In this document: positions 1 through 5,781 of the stretch, in pieces | How the letters are laid out: every line of letters begins with the position of its first letter | How positions within the stretch are numbered: the stretch's first letter is position 1 | Assembly (NCBI GenBank): GCA_052035955.1 | Contig: JBPOHD010000110.1 | Span: 1 to 9,741, forward strand | From: JAEUNJ01 sp052035955 | Lineage (GTDB): Bacteria; Pseudomonadota; Gammaproteobacteria; Burkholderiales; Rhodocyclaceae | Length of the DNA: 9,741 nucleotides | Direction: 5' to 3' | The notes under the pieces: model-generated | Database searches by the model: none | Seen by the model: the letters and a program-made list of their open reading frames with translations, nothing else | Told to the model about the DNA's origin: nothing | Made by a program: the position numbers and the translations under genes

Positions 1-128
1 CCAAGAAGGACTGGGAACAGGCCAACCTCTGGGCCGAGCAGGTCTGGCAGTACCAGGTCAAGGCCGCCGACCTCGGCCTCCGCGCCAAGACCTACCTCGA
101 ACAGAACGGGGCAAAGAAGGTCAAGTAG
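1..128 (+). CDS. nosZ: 3' end of probable nitrous oxide reductase NosZ (partial)
   Basis: An open frame enters from the left edge (first whole codon at base 3) and ends with TAG at 126-128, giving the last 41 residues of a protein. The fragment is predicted to be helical and charged, with a Trp-rich stretch (DWEQANLWAEQVWQYQ) followed by KAADLGLRAKTYLE and a Lys-rich end. No CuA ligands (the Cys/His/Met motif) are visible, as expected if they lie further upstream. The NosZ identity rests mainly on position: it directly precedes two cytochrome c genes and nosBDGHFLY, where clade II operons carry nosZ. The tail also resembles the helical C-terminal extension I associate with clade II NosZ, but that is recollection. 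There is no C-terminal haem motif in this fragment, unlike the Wolinella enzyme, which carries a fused cytochrome domain. Any other periplasmic protein with a helical tail remains possible. Confidence 0.6.
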   Translation, partial: KKDWEQANLWAEQVWQYQVKAADLGLRAKTYLEQNGAKKVK

Positions 129-137
129 CCGAGTAAA

Positions 138-179
138 CTGATCTGACTCAAGGAATTGGCCGGGGGCGCTCGCTATCCT
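138..179 (+). promoter_or_regulatory. Possible FNR/DNR-type class II promoter for the monoheme cytochrome gene
   Basis: CTGAT-CTGA-CTCAA at 138-151 matches the TTGAT-N4-ATCAA consensus at 8 of 10 positions and keeps the symmetric TGA-N6-TCA core. A weak -10-like TATCCT sits at 174-179, with centres 32 bases apart, close to class II geometry. Predicted transcription start is near 186, leaving a leader of about 27 bases with the ribosome site at 203-208. The -10 lies inside the loop of the inverted repeat at 150-196. It is the weakest of the three such sites in the window. Confidence 0.4.
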
Positions 180-196
180 TCCCCGGCCAATTCCTT
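150..196 (+). terminator. Perfect 16-bp inverted repeat (hairpin) behind nosZ
   Basis: Arms at 150-165 (AAGGAATTGGCCGGGG) and 181-196 are exact reverse complements, separated by a 15-base loop. The hairpin begins 21 bases after the nosZ stop. A short T-containing stretch (TTCCTTCCC) forms and follows the 3' arm, but there is no clean T tract. It could act as a terminator or attenuator, or as a 3' stabiliser of the abundant nosZ mRNA, separating nosZ from the cytochrome genes. Confidence 0.7.
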
Positions 197-212
197 CCCG
201 ATAGGAGAAACC

Positions 213-524
213 ATGAAATCCCTGTTGTTGATCGCCGCCCTACCCCTGGTGTTCGCCGGTTCCGCCCTGGCCAACGATGGCGCGAAGCTCTATGCCGACA
301 AGACCTGCAATGCCTGCCACGGCCCGGCCGGCAACAAGCCCCTGATGCCGGATTATCCGAAGATCGCCGGCCAGAATGCCAAGTACATCGAGAAGCAGAT
401 GCTGGACATCAAGAGCGGCGCCCGGGCCAACGGCAACAGCGCCGCCATGAAGGGGGTGATGCACCTGGTCTCCGATGCGGAGATCAAGGCCATCGCCGAA
501 TACGTCTCCAAGCTGAAGCCCTGA
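213..524 (+). CDS. Periplasmic monoheme c-type cytochrome (class I, c553/c4-like)
   Basis: A small electron carrier of 103 residues, probably passing electrons to NosZ in the periplasm. Residues 1-20 are a Sec signal peptide ending in the cleavage site SALA. The haem motif CNACH is at C32, C35 and H36. Alignment with c4/c553-type domains (Met followed at +8 by S/T-D) points to M79 as the sixth ligand, although M83 is close. The ATG at 213 is preceded by AGGAGA (203-208) at good spacing and starts exactly at the signal peptide, so an in-frame TTG at 156 inside the hairpin is rejected. Clade II operons carry small cytochromes (NosC1/NosC2 in Wolinella), and this is the probable functional equivalent, although it lies directly behind nosZ and not between nosG and nosH. 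No gene symbol is assigned because orthology cannot be shown. Confidence 0.93.
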   Translation: MKSLLLIAALPLVFAGSALANDGAKLYADKTCNACHGPAGNKPLMPDYPKIAGQNAKYIEKQMLDIKSGARANGNSAAMKGVMHLVSDAEIKAIAEYVSKLKP

Positions 525-542
525 TGGGGAATGTGGTGGGTT

Positions 543-557
543 CCGGGTGCCGCCCGG
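543..557 (+). terminator. Small GC-rich hairpin after the monoheme cytochrome gene
   Basis: CCGGG (543-547) and CCCGG (553-557) form a 5-bp stem with a TGCCG loop, 18 bases after the stop. No T tract follows, so it is at most a weak or Rho-assisted terminator. It lies just ahead of the FNR-like promoter of the next gene. Confidence 0.25.
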
Positions 558-565
558 CAGTCCCG

Positions 566-606
566 TTGAGCAACATCAAGGAAATCTAATATACGGCGGC
601 GATAAT
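566..606 (+). promoter_or_regulatory. FNR/DNR-type class II promoter for the diheme cytochrome gene
   Basis: TTGAG-CAAC-ATCAA at 566-579 matches TTGAT-N4-ATCAA at 9 of 10 positions. A good -10 hexamer, GATAAT at 601-606 (5 of 6 to TATAAT), is centred exactly 31 bases downstream. This fits an activator centred at about -41.5 and a start near 614, leaving a leader of about 27 bases. A second A/T-rich string (TAATAT, 587-592) is too close to the box to serve as its -10. The local A/T richness stands out against the GC-rich surroundings. It suggests anaerobic or nitric-oxide-responsive control by a CRP/FNR-family regulator; which one cannot be told. Confidence 0.75.
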
Positions 607-640
607 TTCACTGTCCGCCCCGTACCGAGAGGAAACGCAT

Positions 641-1375
641 ATGAAGAAGTCATTGATCCTGGCCTTGTCGGCCTCCGTGTTTGCCATTTCCGCCGCCTTC
701 GCCGCGCCTCCGGCGCCGAAGAAGGAAGGTATCGAAGGCAAGGAGTACAAGTGGAACGCCCAGGAGGGCGAGAAGATCGAGGCCCTGAAGCTGAAGGGCG
801 ACAAGAAGCGGGGCCTCGAGGCCTACGAGGTCTGCGGCGCCTGCCACCTGCCCTCCGGCGCCGGCCGCCCGGACGGCACCTTCCCGCAACTCGCCGGCCA
901 GCACACGACCGTGCTGATCAAGCAGATGGCCGACATCCGCGCCGGGTTGCGCGACAACCCGACCATGTACCCCTTCGCCGCCACGCTGACCGATCCGCAG
1001 GAACTGGCCGACGTCTCCGCCTACATCGAGAGCCTCTGCATCCCCCTTGAGCACGGCAAGTACGATGGCAAGGATGCCAAGGACATGGTGGCCAAGGGCA
1101 AGGAGCTCTACGAGAAGCAGTGCAAGGAATGCCACGGTGCGAACGGCGAGGGCGTCAAGGACAAGTTCTACCCGGTCATCGCCGGCCAGCACTACAAGTA
1201 CCTGCTGCGCCAGATGACCGAGATCCGCGACGGGCATCGCCGCAATGCCAACCCGGACATGGTGAAGGTCATCAAGCCCTACACCAACGAACAACTGGTG
1301 GCGATTTCCGCCTACCAGTCCAGCCTGTCCATGCCCGGTTCGATGTGCGCGCCGAAGGCCGGCAAGAAGAAATAA
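641..1375 (+). CDS. Periplasmic diheme c-type cytochrome (c4-like)
   Basis: A 244-residue electron carrier likely to link the quinol-oxidising membrane proteins to NosZ. Residues 1-21 form a Sec signal peptide (MKKSLILAL...AFA). Two class I cytochrome domains follow: CGACH at C65/C68/H69 with probable axial M109 (NPTMYPFAATLTD), and CKECH at C161/C164/H165 with probable axial M207 (NPDMVKV). Each domain repeats the pattern AGQH...L..QM.(D/E)IR.G, which shows an internal duplication and a relation to the monoheme protein upstream. Two further Cys (C133, C236) lie after each domain and could form a disulfide. A Lys-rich linker (25-56) precedes the first haem. The ATG at 641 has GAGAGGA at 627-633, seven bases away. 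The gene has its own FNR-like promoter. It is of the cytochrome c4/c553 group; equivalence to NosC1 or NosC2 is an inference. Confidence 0.94.
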   Translation: MKKSLILALSASVFAISAAFAAPPAPKKEGIEGKEYKWNAQEGEKIEALKLKGDKKRGLEAYEVCGACHLPSGAGRPDGTFPQLAGQHTTVLIKQMADIRAGLRDNPTMYPFAATLTDPQELADVSAYIESLCIPLEHGKYDGKDAKDMVAKGKELYEKQCKECHGANGEGVKDKFYPVIAGQHYKYLLRQMTEIRDGHRRNANPDMVKVIKPYTNEQLVAISAYQSSLSMPGSMCAPKAGKKK

Positions 1376-1389
1376 GCGTTCGAGGACGG

Positions 1390-1411
1390 CCGCCCGCGAG
1401 GCCGCGGGCGG
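1390..1411 (+). terminator. Strong GC hairpin after the diheme cytochrome gene
   Basis: CCGCCCGCG (1390-1398) pairs perfectly with CGCGGGCGG (1403-1411) across the 4-base loop AGGC, 14 bases after the stop. Only TTC follows, so the T tract is minimal. It is a likely partial terminator or an mRNA 3'-end stabiliser that would lower nosB-onward expression relative to the cytochromes. Confidence 0.6.
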
Positions 1412-1422
1412 TTCGATCCAGG

Positions 1423-1440
1423 ACCCGGGACGTCCCGGGT
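1423..1440 (+). repeat. 18-bp perfect palindrome (second hairpin before nosB)
   Basis: ACCCGGGACGTCCCGGGT is its own exact reverse complement. As RNA it folds with a 7-bp stem and an ACGT loop, 11 bases downstream of the preceding hairpin. As DNA it could be a dimeric regulator site. It ends 22 bases before the nosB start. Confidence 0.6.
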
Positions 1441-1462
1441 ACCCAACCAAAAGAGAACAGCG

Positions 1463-2446
1463 ATGCAAACCCCAAGCAAGCAGAACACCCTGATCGCCGG
1501 CCTGACGCTCGTGGCCCTCGTGGCGATGATCGCCGCCTACTTCGCACCCATCTGGTGGGTCTCCCTGACGGCGCCGAACTACCCCAAGGACGCCTTCCCG
1601 GACGGCATCCGCATCCACTTCCATTTCAACGGCGTCTATAACGGCTGCACGGCGGCCGGCAAGGGCAGCCGGATGGCCGACGAGATCATCCAGAAGGACC
1701 TGTCCCACGAGGACGAGCGCTACAACCCGATCACGGACGCCAAGAAGGATTTTAACAAGGACGCCCAGGGCCTGGATTGCGTCCACGAGATGAACACCAT
1801 CAACCACTACGTGGGCATGTTCCCGATCGCCACCGGGGCGCCGGTGGAGAAGCCCCTGGCCAAGTTCTTCTTCGGCTTCTTCACCGTGATGCTGGCCGGC
1901 TTCGTCATCCGGCAGCAGAAGCTGCGCCTGGCCGTCCTCTCCCTCGGCTTTGCCGCCGTGGCCGCCTGGGCGGTGGTGGACCAGTTCGTCCTCGGGCACC
2001 TGGCCAGCCACGTCCGTGACTACGTCCAGGAAGCGGGCACCTTCTTCAAGGAGCCGGACAAGATCAAGGCCTGGGGGGACATGGTGACCCTGGTCAGCCA
2101 GATCGTCATCGCCGGACTGGTGGTGGCGATGGCCATCGTGGTCCTCGGCGTCTGGAAGATCCCCTCCTTCGAACTGCTGCTGGCCCTGGTCCCCGCCCTG
2201 CTGCCGGTCTTCTTCGTCGTCGAGTACTCGGCCTGGCTGTGGTTCTTCGGCCACAACCTCCACCCCTGGGGCGCCTTCACGGTGAAGCCCTTCATGCCTA
2301 CGGTCTTCGGCGAGGGCAAGGTGGCCCAGTTTTCCACCTATTCCTATCCCTACTGGGGCTACGGGCTGCTGCTGGTCGTCTTCGCCTGCCTGATGCTGGC
2401 CCTGCTGCTGCGTCGCCGCCAGCTCCGCGAAGGAAGCGGCGCCTGA
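1463..2446 (+). CDS. nosB: NosB, membrane protein of clade II nos operons
   Basis: A 327-residue integral membrane protein with about six hydrophobic spans: roughly 10-32, 133-150, 155-178, 207-231, 236-262 and 298-317. The segment 33-132 between spans 1 and 2 is long and hydrophilic and probably faces the periplasm. It carries H52 and H54 (IHFHFNG), C62, C106, H109 and the motif INHYVGM with H115 and M119, which look like possible metal or haem ligands or a disulfide. NosB is a hallmark of clade II clusters, needed for N2O respiration in Wolinella, but its biochemical role is not settled; electron transfer or NosZ maturation have been considered. The ATG at 1463 has only a loose purine-rich site (AAGAGAA, 1451-1457) and follows two hairpins, so translation may be modest. 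nosD follows after 11 bases. The name rests on topology, motif and context, not on a search. Confidence 0.85.
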   Translation: MQTPSKQNTLIAGLTLVALVAMIAAYFAPIWWVSLTAPNYPKDAFPDGIRIHFHFNGVYNGCTAAGKGSRMADEIIQKDLSHEDERYNPITDAKKDFNKDAQGLDCVHEMNTINHYVGMFPIATGAPVEKPLAKFFFGFFTVMLAGFVIRQQKLRLAVLSLGFAAVAAWAVVDQFVLGHLASHVRDYVQEAGTFFKEPDKIKAWGDMVTLVSQIVIAGLVVAMAIVVLGVWKIPSFELLLALVPALLPVFFVVEYSAWLWFFGHNLHPWGAFTVKPFMPTVFGEGKVAQFSTYSYPYWGYGLLLVVFACLMLALLLRRRQLREGSGA

Positions 2447-2457
2447 GGGAGCGGACC

Positions 2458-3912
2458 ATGGGCCGCAGACACCTGCGTGGCCGCCTGCTCGCCCTTGCCA
2501 CCCTGCTGGCGATGGCGGCGCCCGTCGGCGGCCAGCTCATCATGGACGAACAGGCCGACAGGCAGGACCGGGCCGAGGACCTGGGCCGTTCCCACGGCGG
2601 GCTGCGTGCCGACGTGGACAGGCCCAAGCCGACCTACCTGCTCCAGCAGCGGGACCGGCGGATCCACGGCCTGAAGCCCTTCCAGGAACTGGTGGACGCG
2701 GCGCCCGCCGGCTCCGTCCTCAAGCCGCCGCCCGGGACCTACGCCGGCCCGGTCAGCGTCAGGAAGCCCCTGACCATCGACGGCGGCGGCCAGGTCACCA
2801 TCGACGCCGGCGACAAGGGCACGGTGTTCGTCCTGGAAGCCGACGGGGCGACCCTGCGCGGCCTGCACCTGACCGGCTCCGGCGACTCCCACGACACGGA
2901 CGACTCCTGCCTGGACGTGCGCGGCAACCGCAACCTGATCGAGAACCTGAAGGTCGACAACTGCCTGTTCGGCATCGACCTCAAGCAGTCCAACGACAAT
3001 GTCGTGCGCGGCAACCGCATCAGGTCCAAGGCCCTGGACCTGGGCGTGCGCGGCGACGCGCTGCGCCTCTGGTACAGCTACGGCAACCGCGTGGAAGGCA
3101 ACGAGATCGTCGAGGCCCGCGACATGGTCGCCTGGTATTCGAGCAACAACGTCTTCCGCGACAACGTGAGCCGGCGCAGCCGCTATTCGCTGCACTTCAT
3201 GTTCGCCAAGGACAACCTGGTCGAGAACAACCGCTTCTACGACAATACCGTCGGCATCTACCTCATGTACACGGAACGGGTGCACCTGCGGGGCAACGTG
3301 ATCTCCCACGCCAACGGAGCCGCCGGCATGGCCATCGGGTTCAAGGAATCCTCGGACTCCGACATCGAGGGCAACGAGATCATCTACTGCGCCGTGGGCA
3401 TCGGCTCGGACCTGTCGCCCTTCCAGCCCAACACCACCATCCGCTTCCGGAACAACCGCTTCGCCTTCAACGGCATCGCGGTCCATTTCACCTCGGAGCT
3501 GGGCGGCAACGTCTTCACCGGCAACGATTTCGAGGGCAACCTGACGGACGTGGTGCAGTCCGGCCGCGGCGGCATGGTGGCCCAGAACCAGTGGAAGGGA
3601 AACCACTTCGACAACTACCAGGGCTTCGACCGCAACGGCGACGGCATCGGCGACACACCCCACGAGCAATACGCCTTTGCCGACCAGATCTGGATCGAGA
3701 TACCGGCCGCCCGTTTCTTCAAGTCGTCGCCGGTGATGGAGTTGCTGGACTTCCTGGAACGCCTGGCCCCCCTGTCCACGCCGGAACTGCAGTTGCGCGA
3801 CGAACGTCCCGTATTCGCCAGGCCCGCCCCCCCGGCGCCCCGGCCCGCCTCCGCGGGTGACTCGGCGCCCGCATCCGGGACGACGGCAAGGCCAGCAAGG
3901 AGCCAGGGATGA
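2458..3912 (+). CDS. nosD: NosD, periplasmic CuZ maturation protein
   Basis: A 484-residue periplasmic beta-helix protein that works with the NosFY ABC transporter in building the CuZ centre of NosZ. Residues 1-25 form a signal peptide (MGRRHLRGRLLALATLLAMA...). A stretch at about 27-70 is charged (QLIMDEQADRQDRAED) and precedes the family's usual start, FQELVDAAPAGSVLKPPPGTY. From about 95 to 385 there are many turns of the right-handed helix with N/G-rich repeats of the form NxxxxNxI (for example ENNRFYDNTVGIYL). DRNGDGIGD (391-399) looks like a calcium-binding loop near the end of the helix. The C-terminus (about 452-484) is a low-complexity Pro/Ala/Ser tail. The ATG at 2458 follows the ribosome site GAGGGAG (2445-2451); upstream frame extension overlaps nosB and is rejected. 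The stop overlaps the nosG start (ATGA), so the two are translationally coupled. Confidence 0.95.
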   Translation: MGRRHLRGRLLALATLLAMAAPVGGQLIMDEQADRQDRAEDLGRSHGGLRADVDRPKPTYLLQQRDRRIHGLKPFQELVDAAPAGSVLKPPPGTYAGPVSVRKPLTIDGGGQVTIDAGDKGTVFVLEADGATLRGLHLTGSGDSHDTDDSCLDVRGNRNLIENLKVDNCLFGIDLKQSNDNVVRGNRIRSKALDLGVRGDALRLWYSYGNRVEGNEIVEARDMVAWYSSNNVFRDNVSRRSRYSLHFMFAKDNLVENNRFYDNTVGIYLMYTERVHLRGNVISHANGAAGMAIGFKESSDSDIEGNEIIYCAVGIGSDLSPFQPNTTIRFRNNRFAFNGIAVHFTSELGGNVFTGNDFEGNLTDVVQSGRGGMVAQNQWKGNHFDNYQGFDRNGDGIGDTPHEQYAFADQIWIEIPAARFFKSSPVMELLDFLERLAPLSTPELQLRDERPVFARPAPPAPRPASAGDSAPASGTTARPARSQG

Positions 3913-4760
3913 GCGAACAGAAGGCACCAGACCCGAACAAGCCTATCCCGCCCTCCCGGGACCGGCAGCGCCAGGCACGCCGCCGTTTCCTGCGCTCGGT
4001 ACTCCTCACCGGTGGCGTTTTCGGCGCCGCCCTCTCCGGCTACCTGCCCCTGGCCTATGCCCAGAAGAAGCGGCTGCGTCCGCCCGGCGCCCTCGACGAG
4101 CACGACTTCCTGGCTTCCTGCATCAAGTGCGGCCAGTGCGTCCAGGTCTGTCCGGTCGCCGCCATCAAGCTGGCCGACCTGGTGGACGGCTTCGGCGTCG
4201 GCACCCCCTACATCGATGCCCGCGAGCAGGCCTGCGATTTTTCCTGCGATGCCGTCCAGTGCATCCTGGCCTGCCCCACCGGCTCGCTGACCTACAACAA
4301 GCCCGACTTCCTGAAGGTGCGCCCCGGAGCCAAACTGGCCGGCAAGCCCATCCTCCTGGCCAAGGAGAAGGACCCGGAGCCGACGCTCAACATGGCCGAA
4401 CGCATCGGCGTCGCCCGCCTGACCCGACCGGAATCCTGCCTGGCCATCAAGGGCAAGGGCTTCAAGGGAACGGCCCGCGGCGAGGATTTCAAGGGCCGGC
4501 TGCGCTACATGCAGGTCGATCGCTGGAAGCCGATCAGGGTCCGCGACCATGCCTATGACGTGGAATTGTGCGACCTCTGCGTCCAGGCCTGTCCGATCAA
4601 GGGGGCGATCAGCATCGAGACGGTGTTCGCCCCGGACGGCAGCAAGCGCAAGTCGCCGGTGGTCCACGAAGCCTGCGTCGGTTGCGGCGCCTGCGAAATG
4701 ATCTGCCCGACCGATCTGACCAGCATCGAGGTGATTCCGGGCGAGGGGTGGCGGGCATGA
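3909..4760 (+). CDS. nosG: NosG, NapG-type polyferredoxin
   Basis: A 283-residue iron-sulfur protein of the NapG/MauM family, exported to the periplasmic face and acting with NosH as a quinol dehydrogenase. The N-terminus has a Tat-type signal: RQARRRFLRS at 21-30 and a hydrophobic span ending in YAQ about residue 52. Cys groups: C71/C74/C77/C81, C109/C113/C118/C122, C221/C224/C228 and C256/C259/C262/C266. The third group has only three Cys before Pro; C177 (ESCLAI) is the likely distant partner, giving 16 ligands for four [4Fe-4S] clusters, as in NapG. The start overlaps the nosD stop (ATGA at 3909) with AAGGAG at 3897-3902, and the end overlaps nosH in the same way. NapG itself is the main alternative, but the surroundings are nos genes and no napA is seen. 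Confidence 0.93.
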   Translation: MSEQKAPDPNKPIPPSRDRQRQARRRFLRSVLLTGGVFGAALSGYLPLAYAQKKRLRPPGALDEHDFLASCIKCGQCVQVCPVAAIKLADLVDGFGVGTPYIDAREQACDFSCDAVQCILACPTGSLTYNKPDFLKVRPGAKLAGKPILLAKEKDPEPTLNMAERIGVARLTRPESCLAIKGKGFKGTARGEDFKGRLRYMQVDRWKPIRVRDHAYDVELCDLCVQACPIKGAISIETVFAPDGSKRKSPVVHEACVGCGACEMICPTDLTSIEVIPGEGWRA

Positions 4761-5740
4761 GCGCATTGCTGAAGCGGCGGTTCTTCGAGCAGATCCGCGT
4801 CATGTTCGGGCGGGAGCCCGGCAAGCCCCGGGAGATCAGCGAGGCGGCGCAGAAGGCCCACGTGCTCAAGCGCATGACGCTCAAGGACGACCTGAAGGCC
4901 GCCAAGGAACACATGCGCGCCCACCAGGAGCATTCGAACAAGTGGCGCAATCGGCGCTGGGCCTCCCTGGTGCTCGCCAACCTCCTCTTCGTCGTCTCCT
5001 TCTGGCTCGACATCCAGGTTCTCGAGGGGGCGCTGACGGCCTCACGCTTCATCGGTTTCCACCTGATCGACCTCAATTCGGCCCTGCAGGTGATGCTGGC
5101 CCACAAGCACATCATCAACAACCTGCTGATCGGCACGGGCACCGTGCTCGTGCTCTGGGTGATCTTCGGCGGCCGGACTTTCTGTTCCTGGGTCTGTCCC
5201 TACCACCTGGTGGCCGAATGGGCGGAAAAGATCCACCTCTACCTGGCGAAGAAGAAGCTGGTCACCGACCAGCCCATGGACCGTCGCCTGCGCACCGTCT
5301 TCTGGATGGTCTTCGCGGCCCTCGCCTTCCTCACCGGCTACACGGTGTTCGAAGCCATCTCCCCGACCGGCATCCTTTCCCGGGCCCTGATCTACGGGCC
5401 GGGCCTCGCCCTGCTCTGGGTACTGGCGCTGCTGGTCTTCGAGGTCTTCTTCTCGCGCCGGGCCTGGTGCCGCTACGCCTGCCCGATCGGCCTCACCTAT
5501 GGGGTCGTCGGCATCCTCTCCCCGGTGCGCATCAAGTACACGCTGGATGGCTGCTTCCACGAGGGCGACTGCCGCAAGGTCTGCCTGGTTCCCCATGTCC
5601 ACGACACGGTCATCAAGGGCCGCGCGGTCGAGACCGAGGTGCCCATCGGTCCCGACTGCACGCGCTGCGGCCTCTGCGTGGACACCTGCCCGACCGGTTC
5701 CCTGAAGTTCGACGTGAAGGGCCTGTCCAAGCTGCTCTGA
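4757..5740 (+). CDS. nosH: NosH, NapH-type membrane quinol dehydrogenase subunit
   Basis: A 327-residue membrane iron-sulfur protein that probably oxidises quinol and hands electrons to NosG and the cytochromes. A cytoplasmic, charged N-terminal extension of about 65 residues precedes membrane spans at roughly 68-87, 122-137, 181-198 and 212-232. Two CxxxCP motifs, CSWVCP (143-148) and CRYACP (238-243), are typical of the NapH/NosR/RdxA group. The C-terminal ferredoxin part has C266, C272, C276 and CTRCGLCVDTCP (C301/C304/C307/C311). It lacks the periplasmic FMN-binding domain of NosR, in keeping with a clade II, nosR-free pathway. The ATG at 4757 overlaps the nosG stop, with GAGGGG at 4742-4747. 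The N-terminal extension looks long for NapH-like proteins, though I cannot measure this without alignment. Confidence 0.93.
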   Translation: MSALLKRRFFEQIRVMFGREPGKPREISEAAQKAHVLKRMTLKDDLKAAKEHMRAHQEHSNKWRNRRWASLVLANLLFVVSFWLDIQVLEGALTASRFIGFHLIDLNSALQVMLAHKHIINNLLIGTGTVLVLWVIFGGRTFCSWVCPYHLVAEWAEKIHLYLAKKKLVTDQPMDRRLRTVFWMVFAALAFLTGYTVFEAISPTGILSRALIYGPGLALLWVLALLVFEVFFSRRAWCRYACPIGLTYGVVGILSPVRIKYTLDGCFHEGDCRKVCLVPHVHDTVIKGRAVETEVPIGPDCTRCGLCVDTCPTGSLKFDVKGLSKLL

Positions 5741-5772
5741 ATCAAGGCGGCACGACACCCGGCCCGTATAAT
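5732..5772 (+). promoter_or_regulatory. FNR-like class II promoter for nosF, predicting a leaderless mRNA
   Basis: A consensus -10, TATAAT, lies at 5767-5772. Centred exactly 31 bases upstream is CTGCT-CTGA-ATCAA (5732-5745), which matches the FNR consensus at 8 of 10 positions with a perfect right half. The left half lies in the last codons of nosH. No TTGACA-like -35 is present, as expected for an activator-dependent promoter. The predicted start is about 5779-5782, and the nosF ATG is at 5782 with no ribosome site in front, which suggests a leaderless transcript. Confidence 0.6.
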
Positions 5773-5781
5773 CCGCCGGCC

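Noticed and set aside
156..212. N-terminal extension of the monoheme cytochrome from a TTG at 156
   Set aside because: It lies inside the inverted repeat, has no ribosome site and would mask the signal peptide; ATG 213 has AGGAGA upstream.
587..592. TAATAT as the -10 of the diheme cytochrome promoter
   Set aside because: It is centred only 17 bases from the FNR-like box, too close for class II activation; GATAAT at 601-606 fits better.
547..1050. Plus-strand frame overlapping the diheme cytochrome in another phase
   Set aside because: Arg/Pro/Gly-rich out-of-frame translation; the haem motifs are in the 641-1375 frame.
650..2263. Long open frame on the minus strand (537 codons)
   Set aside because: It runs antisense across the diheme cytochrome and nosB and is rich in Asp/Gly/His/Val typical of a reverse frame of GC-rich genes; no domain recognisable.
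2359..3927. Long minus-strand open frame opposite nosD
   Set aside because: Repetitive Val/Ala/Asp composition mirrors the nosD beta-helix repeats; the plus-strand gene is clear.
3615..4766. Minus-strand open frame opposite nosG
   Set aside because: Antisense shadow of nosD end and nosG with no motif of its own.
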